DNA from: JAWKIW01 sp046331175
GTDB taxonomy: Bacteria > Actinomycetota > Acidimicrobiia > Acidimicrobiales > Acidimicrobilacustridaceae
Direction of reading: 5' to 3'
DNA: 64,000 nucleotides
Assembly (NCBI GenBank): GCA_046331175.1
Contig: JAXLRI010000006.1
Span: forward strand, 186,001-250,000
The first letter of the stretch is position 1, and every line of letters starts with the position of its first letter. The notes beneath the pieces are model-generated. The model saw nothing but the letters and a program-made list of their open reading frames with translations. It was not told the DNA's origin and searched no databases. The position numbers and the translations under genes are program-made. Of this stretch, positions 6,523-15,904 are shown in pieces.

Positions 6523-9000
6523 TCAGACGGATCGGCGCAGCACGAAGCCGCCGTCGCCGAGCGAGCCGGCCACCAGCCGGCTGGCCGGCCATCCGGCGGC
6601 CACGGGCCCTGGGGGTGCCCACACGGCCATCGCCCGACCCGGGGGCGGGCCGGTCACCAGCGAGGCAGGCGAGATGTCGGCGCTCCAGCCCCCGCTGGCG
6701 TCGACCGTCCAGACGGCCGGGCCGCCGTCGGTCGACGGGCGGCCCGGCGCCGGCGGCAGCGACCCGACCACCGTGACCGCGCGCCCGTCGGACGCGACAC
6801 CGCCGACGAAGGCGGCGGCCGGACCCGGCCGGCGCTGCACGGCACCGTCGGGGCCGATGGCCACCAGCCAGGCCTGTCCGACCGGAGTGACCCCACCGAC
6901 GACCTCGGCCGCGCTCGGGGAGGCGGCGGCCGCCGGGTCGGGGGCCAGGCCGGCCAGCAGCACACCCCCGGTGGCGCCGTCGGCGTCGCAGCCGCTCGGC
7001 ACCCACCCCGTCGCCGGCGGTTCGAGGGCCGCCCGCTCGAAGGGACCGCCGCCGATGGGCTCGCGCCACACGAGGGCGGTGCCGTCGGCGCCCCGCCCGA
7101 TCGCCCAGACGTGGTCGCCGGCGACGCAGGCGGCGGTGAGCACGCCGGCGTCGTCGGGGCCGGGCAGGCGCTCCCACGTGGCGCCGTCGGGCGACCACCA
7201 CGCCGCCGCCGAGCCGGCCGCGCCCGTCGCCGCGGTGGGCTGGTCCGACGGGCGCACGGTCCCGACCGCCACCCACCGGCCCCCCGCCCGGGCCAGGCCG
7301 TGGGGCTCGATGCCGCCGATCGCCGCGCTCGGGCCGGCGTCGCCCCGGCGGGCGAACGAGCGGCCGTCGGCGGCATAGAGCCACAGCGGGCCGCCGCCCT
7401 CGTCGGGCCGCAGGGACCCGGCGGCCAGGACGCCCCCCTGCTCATCGGTGGCCAGCGCCCGCAGCTCCTGGCCGGCCGATGAGACCGGGACCTCGGTCCA
7501 GCTCACCGCGTCGGCCGAGGCCCACAGCCGCGCCTCGGTGCGCACGGGGTCGACCGGCCCGAGGCCGCCCGGCGCGACCCGTCCGGCGCGCCCGGCCGCC
7601 ACGAGGGCGCCAGGACGGGCGACGACGGCGAGCACCTCGTCGCCCTGGCGGCGGGCCGCCGGCGCCACCGCCTCGGCGTCCCCCTCCACCCACGTCGATC
7701 CCACGCTGCGCCAGGTGCGCTGCGACGGCGCACCCAGGGCGGCGGGCCCGAGCACGACCCAGCCGCCGCTCGACAGGCCGGTCACGACGGGGCCGGGCGG
7801 CACGCTGCCGCCCGGCGCGGTCGACGCGCTGGAGCTCCCGGGGCCGCCGGCCGCGACCGTCGAGCCGGGTGCGCCGGGGCCCACCTCGTCTCGCGCCCGG
7901 CCGGCGGTGCCCAGCGAGGGCCCGGGCACCGACCGCCAGGCGTCCCCGTCGAGCTCGGCCAGCGCCAGGCTGGCCACCGGCGCCGAGGCCGACACCGCGG
8001 CGCGGAGGCGACCGTCGGCGTCGCCGAGGCGCACCGCCCCGGTGGCGGGCAGGGACGGCCCGCGCGACCAGGTCCGACCGTCGGTCGACCGCCACAGCAC
8101 GGGAGTGCCGTCGACGCCGCTGGCGGCGGTGGCCAGCACGCCGCCGCTGGCCGTCAACGGCAGGGTCGTGGCGGCCGATCCGGCGGCGCCGTCACCGAGC
8201 GGGCCGGCGGCGATCGGCGGGCCCGACGGACGGGCCACCGCCTCGGGCGCCAGCCTCGCCGCGCTCCACGTGCCGTCGCTGGCCCGCACGGCGCGCACGG
8301 GGACCCCCGCGACGTCGACGCCGAGGGCCACCACGACGTCGCCCACGGCGGCCACCGCCTCGAGGGAGACCGGGCGCGACGACGCGTCGCCCTCGACGGC
8401 GGCGACCGACCACGTGCGGCCGTCGTCGGACGTCCACGCCAGCGCCGGTCCGCTCTGGCCGGCGACCGGGCCACCCACCGCGACCCACCGGCCGCCCGCC
8501 CGGGCGACGGCCAGCACGGCCGCCCCGCCGACCCCGCCGGGCAGGGGCAGGGTGACCGGATCGGCCCACCGCCAACCGTCGGTCGAACGCCAGATGGTCG
8601 GGCGGGCCTGCGGACCGGAGCCGACCACGCCGGCCAGCAACCCGGTGGCCCCGTCGTCGGCGACCGTGGTCGCCCACCCGGCGGCGGTGTCGGGCAGCGG
8701 CACGCCCACCGGGCGCCACTCGGCACCGTCGGGCGACACCCACAGGGCCGGGCGCACCTGGCGACCCGAGGTGTCCTCGGTCCACCCCGGCGCCTCCCAG
8801 AGCCCGTTGCCGAGGCGCACCCGCTGCAGGCCCCAGACCGTGGCGACGGGCTCGGGCTGCTCGCTGCCCACCGGCACCCACGACCAGTCGCCGTCGACGC
8901 GATAGGGCTGGGGCCGGTCGGCGGTCGGTCGCGTGCACGCCGTCGCCGCCACGAGGGCGACCGCGCACAGCAGGGCGGCGCCGCGCCGCGAGCGGGCCAC
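6523..9000 (-). CDS. Large secreted lipoprotein with WSxDGxxW sialidase/BNR-like repeats
   Basis: 825 residues of unknown function. The N-terminus looks like a lipoprotein signal (LVAATAC, Cys22). The rest is built from at least eight repeats of a W-x-S-x-DG-x-x-W motif (for example WVSPDGAEW, WRSTDGWRW, WTSDDGRTW, WRSTDGRTW, WWSPDGATW), which resemble the Asp-box/BNR loops of beta-propellers. A linker rich in Gly/Ser/Pro/Thr occurs near the middle, suggesting two propellers. Start is the GTG at 9000. HelD ends 4 bp upstream, so they may share a transcript. No catalytic residues of sialidases are recognisable; a binding or scaffold role is only a guess. Confidence 0.7.
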   Translation of the reverse strand: MARSRRGAALLCAVALVAATACTRPTADRPQPYRVDGDWSWVPVGSEQPEPVATVWGLQRVRLGNGLWEAPGWTEDTSGRQVRPALWVSPDGAEWRPVGVPLPDTAAGWATTVADDGATGLLAGVVGSGPQARPTIWRSTDGWRWADPVTLPLPGGVGGAAVLAVARAGGRWVAVGGPVAGQSGPALAWTSDDGRTWSVAAVEGDASSRPVSLEAVAAVGDVVVALGVDVAGVPVRAVRASDGTWSAARLAPEAVARPSGPPIAAGPLGDGAAGSAATTLPLTASGGVLATAASGVDGTPVLWRSTDGRTWSRGPSLPATGAVRLGDADGRLRAAVSASAPVASLALAELDGDAWRSVPGPSLGTAGRARDEVGPGAPGSTVAAGGPGSSSASTAPGGSVPPGPVVTGLSSGGWVVLGPAALGAPSQRTWRSVGSTWVEGDAEAVAPAARRQGDEVLAVVARPGALVAAGRAGRVAPGGLGPVDPVRTEARLWASADAVSWTEVPVSSAGQELRALATDEQGGVLAAGSLRPDEGGGPLWLYAADGRSFARRGDAGPSAAIGGIEPHGLARAGGRWVAVGTVRPSDQPTAATGAAGSAAAWWSPDGATWERLPGPDDAGVLTAACVAGDHVWAIGRGADGTALVWREPIGGGPFERAALEPPATGWVPSGCDADGATGGVLLAGLAPDPAAAASPSAAEVVGGVTPVGQAWLVAIGPDGAVQRRPGPAAAFVGGVASDGRAVTVVGSLPPAPGRPSTDGGPAVWTVDASGGWSADISPASLVTGPPPGRAMAVWAPPGPVAAGWPASRLVAGSLGDGGFVLRRSV

Positions 9001-9004
9001 GGCG

Positions 9005-11131
9005 CTACTGGAGGGCCGCGGGGAGGGGGCGGTGGTGGACGATGGCCAGGCGCTTGGTGGCCCGGGTGAGCGCCACGTACAGGGCCCGCATGCCCTGGGC
9101 CTCCTCGTCGACGATCGCGCTCGGCTCGACCACCACCGAGGCGTCGAGCTCGAGGCCCTTGACCAGGCCGACCGGGACGATGGTGATGCGGGCGTCGAGG
9201 CCGTGGCGGGTGGCCCGCCCGAACGGCACCCCGGCCCGCTCGAAGGCGGTGACCAGGTCGTCGACGTGGGAGGCCGGGCAGATCACCGCCACGTTGCCCA
9301 CCCCGACCGCGTCGCGCTCGGCGACCGCGGTCGCCACGACGCTCGCGGCGAGGAGGTCGGCCCGGTCGACGGCCACGACCTGCGGCGGATCGCCGTCCTC
9401 GCGGACCGAGCGGGGCGGCGCCAGCCCCGGCGCGGCCTCGGCCAGCACGCGCGCCGCCAGGTCCATGATCGGCGCCGGCAGGCGGTAGCCGATGCTCAGC
9501 GCGGCCCGCTGCGGCCGCCGGCGGTCGGGCAGGTGGTCGAGGATCTCGTCCCAGTCGGCGTGGGCCCACTGGCCGGTCGCCTGGGCGATGTCGCCGACGA
9601 TGGTCATGGACCCGTTGAGCGACCGCCGCTCGAGCATCCGCAGCTGCATGGGGGACAGGTCCTGCGCCTCGTCCACGACGATGTGGCCGTAGGTGCGCAC
9701 CTCGTCGTCGGCGGGGATCCCCTCGGCCTGCTCGCGCTGGCGCTGCCGCTTCGACTTGGGCTTGGGGCCGAGCAGCGCCCGCGCCTCGTCGAGCAGCGGG
9801 GCGTCGTCGTTGGCCCACACGACCGAGGCCAGCTCGTCGGCCCGCGGCCGGTGCAGGCTGCGCCACTCGGCCTCGTCGAGCAGGCCGTGAGCGGCGCTGC
9901 GCAGCAGGCCCCTGGCGCCGAAGAGGTCGTGCAGCAGCTGGGGTGGCGTCAGCACCGGCCACATCCACTCGAGCGCCTCGCGCACCTCGATGGCGGGGCG
10001 GAGCCGATCGCGGACCTCGGCGGGGTCGAGCTCGCCCCGACCGCTGCGGGTCAGGGCGGCGAAGACCTCGGTCTCGACGTAGCGGCGACCGGCGTTGTGC
10101 TTGCGGAACCGGCGCCGGGCCTCGTGGACGATGCGCTCGCTCTGGGCGACGGTCAGGCGCAGGTGCTGCAGCCCGAAGCCGACGACCAGGTCCTGGCGCA
10201 GGGCCCGCTCGCGCTGGCGGACCGCCCGGGCCAGGAGGTTCGTCATCCGGAGGTCGCCCTTGACCCGGGCGGCCACGCCGGTGTCGCTGCCGGCGATGCG
10301 CACGTCGTCGGCGACCAGGTCGGCCAGGACCGCCAGCTCGACCCCGGCCTCGCCGAGCGACGGCAGCACCTGCTCGATGTAGCTGAGGAAGAGCCGGTTC
10401 GGCCCCACCACCAGCACGCCCTGGCCCTCGAGCGGGAACCGGTGGGTGTAGAGCAGGTAGGCGGCCCGGTGCAGCGCCACGACGGTCTTGCCGGTGCCCG
10501 GACCTCCCTGCACGACCAGGACGCCCGGCATCTCGGCCCGGATGATCTCGTCCTGCTCGCCCTGGATGGTGGCGACGATGTCGGTGAGCTTGCCGGTGCG
10601 GGCGGTCTCGAGGGCGGCGATGAGGACGCCGTACCCGGTGACGCCGGTGTCGCCGGCGACCGAGCCCTCGCCGGTGAGGCCGAGGTTGGCGACGGCGTCG
10701 CCGAACAGCTCGTCCTCGATCCCGAGCAGCGTGCGGCCCCGGGTGGCGAAGTGGCGACGGCGCAGCAGCCCCATGGGCTGACGGCCGGTGGCGCGGTAGA
10801 AGGGCTCGGCGATGGGGGCCCGCCAGTCGACGATCACCGGCTCCTGGCCCTCGTCGGCCACCGCGATGCGGCCGATGTAGAAGGCCTCGTCGGGCGAGGT
10901 GTCGATGCGACCGAAGCACAGGGCGGCCTCGCCCAGCTCGAGCTGGGCCAGCCGCGAGGCCATCGCCTCCCAGATCACGTCGCGCTCGAACCGCGCCTGG
11001 TTCGTGCCACCCCGGCCCACCTCGACCATGGAGGTCATGCGGGTGGCCGCCGCTCGGGTGGCCTCGAGGCACTCGTAGGCGTGGTCGAGGTACGCCTGCT
11101 CGGCCTCGAGATCGGGATGCACTGCTGCCAT
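9005..11131 (-). CDS. helD: HelD-like superfamily 1 helicase (RNA polymerase recycling factor family)
   Basis: 708 residues, close to the mycobacterial HelD length (~736). Walker A is GGPGTGKT (residue ~208) followed by VVALHRAAYLLYTHR. Walker B is VVDEAQDLSPMQ, with GDIAQATGQW after it, and motif VI is ALYVALTRATKRL. The N-terminal ~170 residues include the HelD-typical ARFERDVIWEAMASRLAQL and YIGRIAV...PVIVDWRAPIAEPFY segments. HelD removes stalled RNA polymerase from DNA. The ATG at 11131 is preceded by GAGAGGAG at good spacing, so a longer upstream frame is rejected. Confidence 0.92.
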   Translation of the reverse strand: MAAVHPDLEAEQAYLDHAYECLEATRAAATRMTSMVEVGRGGTNQARFERDVIWEAMASRLAQLELGEAALCFGRIDTSPDEAFYIGRIAVADEGQEPVIVDWRAPIAEPFYRATGRQPMGLLRRRHFATRGRTLLGIEDELFGDAVANLGLTGEGSVAGDTGVTGYGVLIAALETARTGKLTDIVATIQGEQDEIIRAEMPGVLVVQGGPGTGKTVVALHRAAYLLYTHRFPLEGQGVLVVGPNRLFLSYIEQVLPSLGEAGVELAVLADLVADDVRIAGSDTGVAARVKGDLRMTNLLARAVRQRERALRQDLVVGFGLQHLRLTVAQSERIVHEARRRFRKHNAGRRYVETEVFAALTRSGRGELDPAEVRDRLRPAIEVREALEWMWPVLTPPQLLHDLFGARGLLRSAAHGLLDEAEWRSLHRPRADELASVVWANDDAPLLDEARALLGPKPKSKRQRQREQAEGIPADDEVRTYGHIVVDEAQDLSPMQLRMLERRSLNGSMTIVGDIAQATGQWAHADWDEILDHLPDRRRPQRAALSIGYRLPAPIMDLAARVLAEAAPGLAPPRSVREDGDPPQVVAVDRADLLAASVVATAVAERDAVGVGNVAVICPASHVDDLVTAFERAGVPFGRATRHGLDARITIVPVGLVKGLELDASVVVEPSAIVDEEAQGMRALYVALTRATKRLAIVHHRPLPAALQ

Positions 11132-11304
11132 CGGGCTCCTCTCAGGCCGCTCGCCCACGGTGGCGCGACGACCTGGCGGGGGTCCCCCAGGGGGTTCGAG
11201 AACGGTCGAGCCTATCCGGCGGCGCCCGCCGAGACGACGGCGCCCCGACGGCGCCCCGGTGGCGGCGAGGGGAGGGAGGGCGGCGGAGGGAGGGCGGAGC
11301 CGGC

Positions 11305-12693
11305 TCAGGCCGGGGCGGGGGCGCCGGGGGTGAGGACCCACGCCCCGTAGCCGCCGAGGAGGTCGCTGACGTCTTCGAAGCCGAGGGTCGCCAGCAGGGA
11401 GGCGGCGATGACCGAGCGGTAGCCGCCGGCGCAGGCGACGACCGTCGGCCGCTGCGGATCGAGCTCGGCGGCCCGCGTCCGCAGCTCGGGCAGCGGGATG
11501 TTCACCGACCCCGGGATCGCCCCGTCGGCCAGCTCGCCGCGGTTGCGCACGTCGACGATCTGGACGTCGATGGCCCCGTCGAGGCGGGTCCGCAGGTCGG
11601 CGGCGGTGATCCGCGAGCTGCGGACGACCTCCTCGGGGTGCTCGAGCATGACCCGCTCGGCCTCGGCCAGGTGGCCGACGACGTGGTCGTAGCCGATGCG
11701 GGCCAGGCGCACCCGGGCCTCCTCGACGGTGCCCGGATCGCACACGAGCACGATCGGCGTGTCGGGGGGGACCACGCTGCCGACGTACTCGGCGAAGCGG
11801 CCGTCGAGCCCCACGTCGAGCGACCCGGCGAGGTGGCCGGCGGCGAAGTCGGCCCCGGTCCGGGTGTCGACCACCATCGCCCCCTCGGCGCGCGCTCGGC
11901 GCAGGCCGTCGAGGTCGAGGGCGGGCAGCTCCTCGGTGCCGTCGTGCAGGTCGTGGGTCTGGCGGTTCTTGGTGGCGTCGAACACGAAGTAGCCGGGCGC
12001 CGACGGCTGGCCCTCGGTGACGGCGGCGATGAACTCGTCCTGGGTCATGGGCCGCAGGGCGTAGTTGGTGCGGCGCTGCTCGCCGATCGTCGACTGCGTC
12101 TCGGTGGAGAGGTTCTTCCCGCAGGCCGAGCCGGCTCCGTGGCCCGGGAAGACCCGCGTGTCGTCGGGCAGGGTGAGGAGGCGGTCGTGCACCGACCGGT
12201 ACAGGCGACCGGCAAGGTCCTCGGCGGTCACGCCGATCGACGACAGCAGGTCGGGCCGGCCCACGTCGCCGATGAACAGGGTGTCGCCGGTGAGCACGCC
12301 GTAGGGGACGGCGTCGTCGGCGTGCTCGAACACGACGATGCTGATCGACTCGGGCGTGTGTCCCGGGGTCTCCCGGATCTCCAGCACGACCTCGCCGAGC
12401 GAGATGCGCTCGCCGTCGTGGAGCCGGCGGAAGGCGAAGTCGGCCTCGCCGGCAGCGCCGTAGCCGATCTCGGCGCCCGTGGCGGCCGCCAGCTCGAGGT
12501 GACCCGAGAGGAAGTCGGCGTGGAAGTGGGTCTCGATGACGAGCTCGATGCGCAGGCCCTGGGCCTCGGCGTCGCGCAGGTACTCGTCCACGTCGCGGCG
12601 GGGGTCGATCACCACCGCCCGGCCGGTGGTCTCGTCGCCGACCAGGTAGGAGGCCTGCGAGAGGCAGTCGAGGTAGTACTGGGCGAAGATCAC
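11305..12693 (-). CDS. CstB-like persulfide dioxygenase with two rhodanese domains
   Basis: 462 residues in three parts: a metallo-beta-lactamase fold (residues ~1-240) with SQASYLVGD, ETHFHADFLSGH, GHTPESI, TGDTLF and PGHGAGSACGK motifs; a rhodanese-like domain (~265-360) without a standard active-site loop; and a C-terminal rhodanese (~370-455) with catalytic Cys in VVACAGGYRS. This matches CstB architecture (444 residues in Staphylococcus aureus), which oxidises persulfide and passes sulfane sulfur on. GTG at 12693 is chosen because AAGGAG sits 7 nt before it. A CsoR/CstR-type palindrome lies ~80 bp upstream. Sulfide/persulfide detoxification is inferred from family and operator. Confidence 0.88.
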   Translation of the reverse strand: MIFAQYYLDCLSQASYLVGDETTGRAVVIDPRRDVDEYLRDAEAQGLRIELVIETHFHADFLSGHLELAAATGAEIGYGAAGEADFAFRRLHDGERISLGEVVLEIRETPGHTPESISIVVFEHADDAVPYGVLTGDTLFIGDVGRPDLLSSIGVTAEDLAGRLYRSVHDRLLTLPDDTRVFPGHGAGSACGKNLSTETQSTIGEQRRTNYALRPMTQDEFIAAVTEGQPSAPGYFVFDATKNRQTHDLHDGTEELPALDLDGLRRARAEGAMVVDTRTGADFAAGHLAGSLDVGLDGRFAEYVGSVVPPDTPIVLVCDPGTVEEARVRLARIGYDHVVGHLAEAERVMLEHPEEVVRSSRITAADLRTRLDGAIDVQIVDVRNRGELADGAIPGSVNIPLPELRTRAAELDPQRPTVVACAGGYRSVIAASLLATLGFEDVSDLLGGYGAWVLTPGAPAPA

Positions 12694-12773
12694 GTCCGGG
12701 CTCCTTGCGACTCGGGGGTGGCACGGGATCACACGGGCTGAGGCCCGGACCCGGGTGCGCCCGGACCGGCCTT

Positions 12774-12791
12774 GATACCCCCTAGGGTATC
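12774..12791 (-). promoter_or_regulatory. CsoR/CstR-type operator candidate
   Basis: GATACCC-CCTA-GGGTATC, a perfect inverted repeat with 7-bp arms. ATACCC...GGGTAT is the core of operators bound by CsoR-family repressors, including persulfide-sensing CstR. It lies 81 bp upstream of the CstB-like gene. No csoR/cstR gene is in the window. Confidence 0.7.
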
Positions 12792-12843
12792 TGGCGAGAC
12801 CAACCACCACCGTCAGCGTGGCATTCCCGGCCGGCCGCTGCGC

Positions 12844-13107
12844 TCAGGGGCCGGTGTCCTCGCCCAGCTCGCGGAGGGCGTCGCGTAGGGCCACCCGCAG
12901 GCGGCGGGCGATGTCGGGCGGCAGGTGGGTGACCAGGCCGGCACCGGCGCGACCGACCTCCTCGACCGTGAGCACCACCCGGGGCACGGCGTCGTCGTAG
13001 TCGTCGCTGATGGCCACCGCCCACGAGGTGGGGGTCAGGTCGTCGTCCTCGGCGCCGGGCGGGAGGTCGGCCGGGTCGAAGGGGTGGTCGTCGATGGATC
13101 GGCGCAT
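12844..13107 (-). CDS. Small acidic hypothetical protein
   Basis: 87 residues, rich in Asp/Glu and Arg, with no membrane segment or signal peptide. A central strand-rich part (SWAVAISDDYDDAVPRVVLTVEEV) is followed by a helix (PPDIARRLRVALRDALRELGE). I do not recognise the family. It sits between the zinc transporter permease, whose start is well upstream, and the persulfide operator, with 21 bp between its start and the stop of the permease gene. ATG at 13107. Codon use looks like its neighbours, which is the main argument that it is real. Confidence 0.5.
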   Translation of the reverse strand: MRRSIDDHPFDPADLPPGAEDDDLTPTSWAVAISDDYDDAVPRVVLTVEEVGRAGAGLVTHLPPDIARRLRVALRDALRELGEDTGP

Positions 13108-13128
13108 GCCGGGAGTCTCGCGGCTCGG

Positions 13129-14031
13129 TCAGTGCGGTGCGGCGTGGGGCGACGGTGGGCCGGCCGCGCCCGGCGATGGGCGATGGCGATCGCGGGTGGC
13201 GGCCAGGGCGGCCAGCCACGCGAGGAACGACGTCGAGACGATGAAGAAGCTGGGCGGCAGGTTGAACATCGCGGACAGGACCAGCCCGACGACCACCGAG
13301 CCGGCGGCGATCGCCGTGCCGAGCAGCCACACGACGACGGGCCGGGCCGACAGCGCCAGCGCGGTGGCGGTGGGGGTGACGACGAGGCCGAACAGCAGCA
13401 GGGTGCCCACGACCTGGACCGCCATGGTGATGACCAGCGCGAGGAGGACCAGGAACGCCACGCCGAGGGCCCGCACCGGCACACCCCGCGCCTCGGCGAC
13501 GTCGGGGTTGACCGAGCTGAACGCGAGCGGACGGGCGATCCACGCGACCACGACGGCCAGCAGCACGGTGAAGGCGGCGAACACCACCAGCTGGTCGCTG
13601 CTCACCGCCAACAGATTGCCGAACAGGACGTTCGTGACCTCCTTGGTGCTCGAACGGGTGCCGAGCGAGGTGAAGAGCAGGCCGAGGCCGGTGGCGAAGG
13701 CGAGGATGCTGCCGGTGGCGATCTCGCGGTCGGCCATGCGCTTGCCGAACAGGCCGATCGCCAGCGCCCCGGCCACCGTGAACACGGCCAGGCCGAGCGT
13801 GACCGGCACGCCCAGCAGGACCGCCCCGGTGGCCCCCGGGAAGCCGATGTGGGCCAGGGCGTGGGCGGCGAAGGCGTGGCGGCGGATGACCACGAAGTAG
13901 CCGAGCAGGCCCGAGGCGATCGCCACGAGCAGGCCGGCGACGAACGCCGACCGCATGAAGTCCGAGCCGAGGACCTCGAGCCAGTCGGACTGGTAGCCGG
14001 CCGCGAACAGGTGGGGGGCCACGGCGCTCAC
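13129..14031 (-). CDS. znuB: Zinc/manganese ABC transporter permease (ZnuB-like)
   Basis: 300 residues with about eight membrane segments, of the ABC-3 permease family. The HALAHIGFPGATGAVLLG segment after TM2 is the coupling region typical of the family. The GTG at 14031 overlaps the TGA of the ATPase gene (GTGA), a hallmark of translational coupling. It is the membrane channel of the three-gene importer whose Zur-like operator lies at 15919-15933; zinc is therefore more likely than manganese. A Pro/Ala-rich tail follows the last helix. Confidence 0.9.
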   Translation of the reverse strand: MSAVAPHLFAAGYQSDWLEVLGSDFMRSAFVAGLLVAIASGLLGYFVVIRRHAFAAHALAHIGFPGATGAVLLGVPVTLGLAVFTVAGALAIGLFGKRMADREIATGSILAFATGLGLLFTSLGTRSSTKEVTNVLFGNLLAVSSDQLVVFAAFTVLLAVVVAWIARPLAFSSVNPDVAEARGVPVRALGVAFLVLLALVITMAVQVVGTLLLFGLVVTPTATALALSARPVVVWLLGTAIAAGSVVVGLVLSAMFNLPPSFFIVSTSFLAWLAALAATRDRHRPSPGAAGPPSPHAAPH

Positions 14032-14849
14032 CCGCCGCTGCGCATGAACAGGTCGCCCTGGGCGGTGCGCACCACCCGGATGCGCGTGCCGTACAGGTGG
14101 GTGAGCAGGTGCTCGTCGACCACCTCGCCGATCTCGGCGAAGTGCGGGTGGCCGTCGACCAGGTAGATCCCGCCGGTGAGCACCTCGAGCAGCGGGTTGA
14201 GGTCGTGGGCCACCACGAAGATCGTCACGGGGCGCTCGGCGTGGATGCGGCCGAGCAGCTCGACGATCTCGCGCTGGTTGCGCACGTCGAGGTTGGCGAG
14301 GGGCTCGTCGAGCAGGAGGACGTCGGGCTCGTCGACCAGGGCCTGGGCGATGGCGACCCGCTGCTGCTGGCCGCCCGACAGCAGCGACATGCGCCGGTCG
14401 GCGAAGGCCGAGGCGCCGACCGCGTCGAGCGCGGCGTCGACGCGCCGCCGCTCGTCGGCCGAGAGGCGGCGCGGACCCCACCGGGCCCCGCTCACGCCGA
14501 GGGCGACCAGGTCGACGGCCCGCACGGCGTCGCCGATGGTGTCGGTGTAGGTCTGCGGCACGTAGCCGATGCGACGATCGCCCCGCCGGGGCTCGGCGCC
14601 GAGGACCCGCACCGTGCCGCCGGCGAGGGGCACCAGCCCGAGGACCACCTGCAGCAGGGTGGTCTTGCCGGAGCCGTTGGGGCCGATCACGGCGACGACC
14701 GAGCCGGGGGGCACCCGCAGGGTGCCGTCGGCCCAGACCACCCGCCCACCCCGCGCGACGGAGGCGCCGTCGAGCTCGAGGGCCGGGGGCGCGCCCGGGT
14801 CGACCGTCGCGCCGGCCGACGCCTCGCCCGGTGGACTCGGCTCAGCCAC
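14028..14849 (-). CDS. znuC: Zinc/manganese ABC transporter ATPase (ZnuC-like)
   Basis: 273 residues. Walker A GPNGSGKT, Q-loop YVPQTYTD, signature LSGGQQQRVAIAQAL, Walker B VLLLDEPLANLD and H-loop VVAHDLN are all present, so it should be active. The usual ~250-residue ATPase is followed by a short tail (LYGTRIRVVRTAQGDLFMRSGG). Start GTG at 14849 overlaps the end of the solute-binding protein gene by 8 nt. It powers import through the ZnuB-like permease encoded just downstream. Confidence 0.9.
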   Translation of the reverse strand: MAEPSPPGEASAGATVDPGAPPALELDGASVARGGRVVWADGTLRVPPGSVVAVIGPNGSGKTTLLQVVLGLVPLAGGTVRVLGAEPRRGDRRIGYVPQTYTDTIGDAVRAVDLVALGVSGARWGPRRLSADERRRVDAALDAVGASAFADRRMSLLSGGQQQRVAIAQALVDEPDVLLLDEPLANLDVRNQREIVELLGRIHAERPVTIFVVAHDLNPLLEVLTGGIYLVDGHPHFAEIGEVVDEHLLTHLYGTRIRVVRTAQGDLFMRSGG

Positions 14850-15867
14850 CGAGCGCCCTGCGCAGCGCCGCCAGCTGGGCCACCTGCCAGTCGACGAACG
14901 ACGGGGCACCGGACGGCACCGCCTCGGTCACCTCGACCACGGGCACGCCCGCCTGCTCGGCGACGTCGCGGAGCTGGTCGGGCACCGCGCCCTCGGTCTG
15001 GGTGTTGAAGACCAGCACCGCCGCCTGGCGCGAGCGCAGGACCTGCTGGAAGTCGGCGATGTCGCCCGGCGCCGGCTCGGACTCGTTGGCGGCCGCCCTC
15101 CGGTAGCCCTCGGGGGTGACGTCGCGCATCCCGAGCGCGTCGGCCATCGGGGCGAACACCGACTCGGTCGCGGCGTAGGGCCGGCCCGCGGCCACCGCCC
15201 GCGCGTCGGCGACGGCCTGCTCGTAGGGGGCCAGGGCCTGGTCCCACGCCGCGGCGCGCTCGTCGAAGTACGCCGAGGCGGCCGGCGCCTTCGCCCGCAG
15301 CGCACCGGAGACCGCCGCGCTCACCTTCCCGACGGCGTCGGGCTCGTACCAGAGGTGGGGGTTGTCGCCCTCGGCGCGACCCATGACCGCACCGGCGTCG
15401 ACCACCGTGGGCGCCGGCGACGACGCCTCGACGGCCTTGGTGGCCCACGCGTCGTAGCCCAGCCCGTCGACCACCACGATCCCGGCGTCGCCGATGGCGG
15501 CGCGGTCGCGCGGCGTCGGCTCGTACTCGTGGGGGTCGCCCGCCGTGCCCGTGACGATGGTCGTGACCTCGGCGCAGGCGCCCCCGAGCCGGCGCACCAC
15601 GTCGCCCCACGGATCGATGCTGACCACGACCCGCACGGGCGTGGTGGGGCAGGGCGGGGCCGTCGTGCCGGGCGCGGCCGCCCGTTCCGACGATCCGCTG
15701 CCCGCCGACGCCGACGACGACCCCGACGACGGGCCCGACGACGAGCACGCGGCGAGCCCGATCGCGACCACGAGGGCCGACACCGCGGCCGCGGCGCGGC
15801 CCCGGCCACCTCGACGGGGCCGCGCGGGCGCGGGCACGGCCTCGGGCACGGGCAGGGGCACGGGCAC
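14842..15867 (-). CDS. znuA: Zinc ABC transporter solute-binding lipoprotein (ZnuA-like)
   Basis: 341 residues. A long Arg/Pro-rich leader runs into a signal peptide with lipobox IGLAAC, then a Ser/Gly/Ala linker, then the cluster A-1/TroA fold starting VRVVVSIDPWGDVVRRLGG. Metal-ligand candidates are His in GDPHEYEP and His in DNPHLWYEP, plus a Glu in the C-terminal lobe (TESVFAPMADAL). The His-rich loop of many ZnuA proteins is absent. GTG at 15867 is chosen because AGGAGGAG sits 5 nt before it; a GTG at 15906 is also in frame but would fall in the promoter. First gene of the operon. Confidence 0.88.
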   Translation of the reverse strand: MPVPLPVPEAVPAPARPRRGGRGRAAAAVSALVVAIGLAACSSSGPSSGSSSASAGSGSSERAAAPGTTAPPCPTTPVRVVVSIDPWGDVVRRLGGACAEVTTIVTGTAGDPHEYEPTPRDRAAIGDAGIVVVDGLGYDAWATKAVEASSPAPTVVDAGAVMGRAEGDNPHLWYEPDAVGKVSAAVSGALRAKAPAASAYFDERAAAWDQALAPYEQAVADARAVAAGRPYAATESVFAPMADALGMRDVTPEGYRRAAANESEPAPGDIADFQQVLRSRQAAVLVFNTQTEGAVPDQLRDVAEQAGVPVVEVTEAVPSGAPSFVDWQVAQLAALRRALGG

Positions 15868-15904
15868 GGCTGCTCCTCCTCGGTGGCGGTCGGGGACGGG
15901 GGCC

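Noticed and set aside
11176..11202. GGGGGTCCCCCAGGGGG between helD and the CstB-like gene as a regulatory palindrome.
   Set aside because: Runs of G and C pair in several registers and such tracts are expected at this GC content; no known operator matches.
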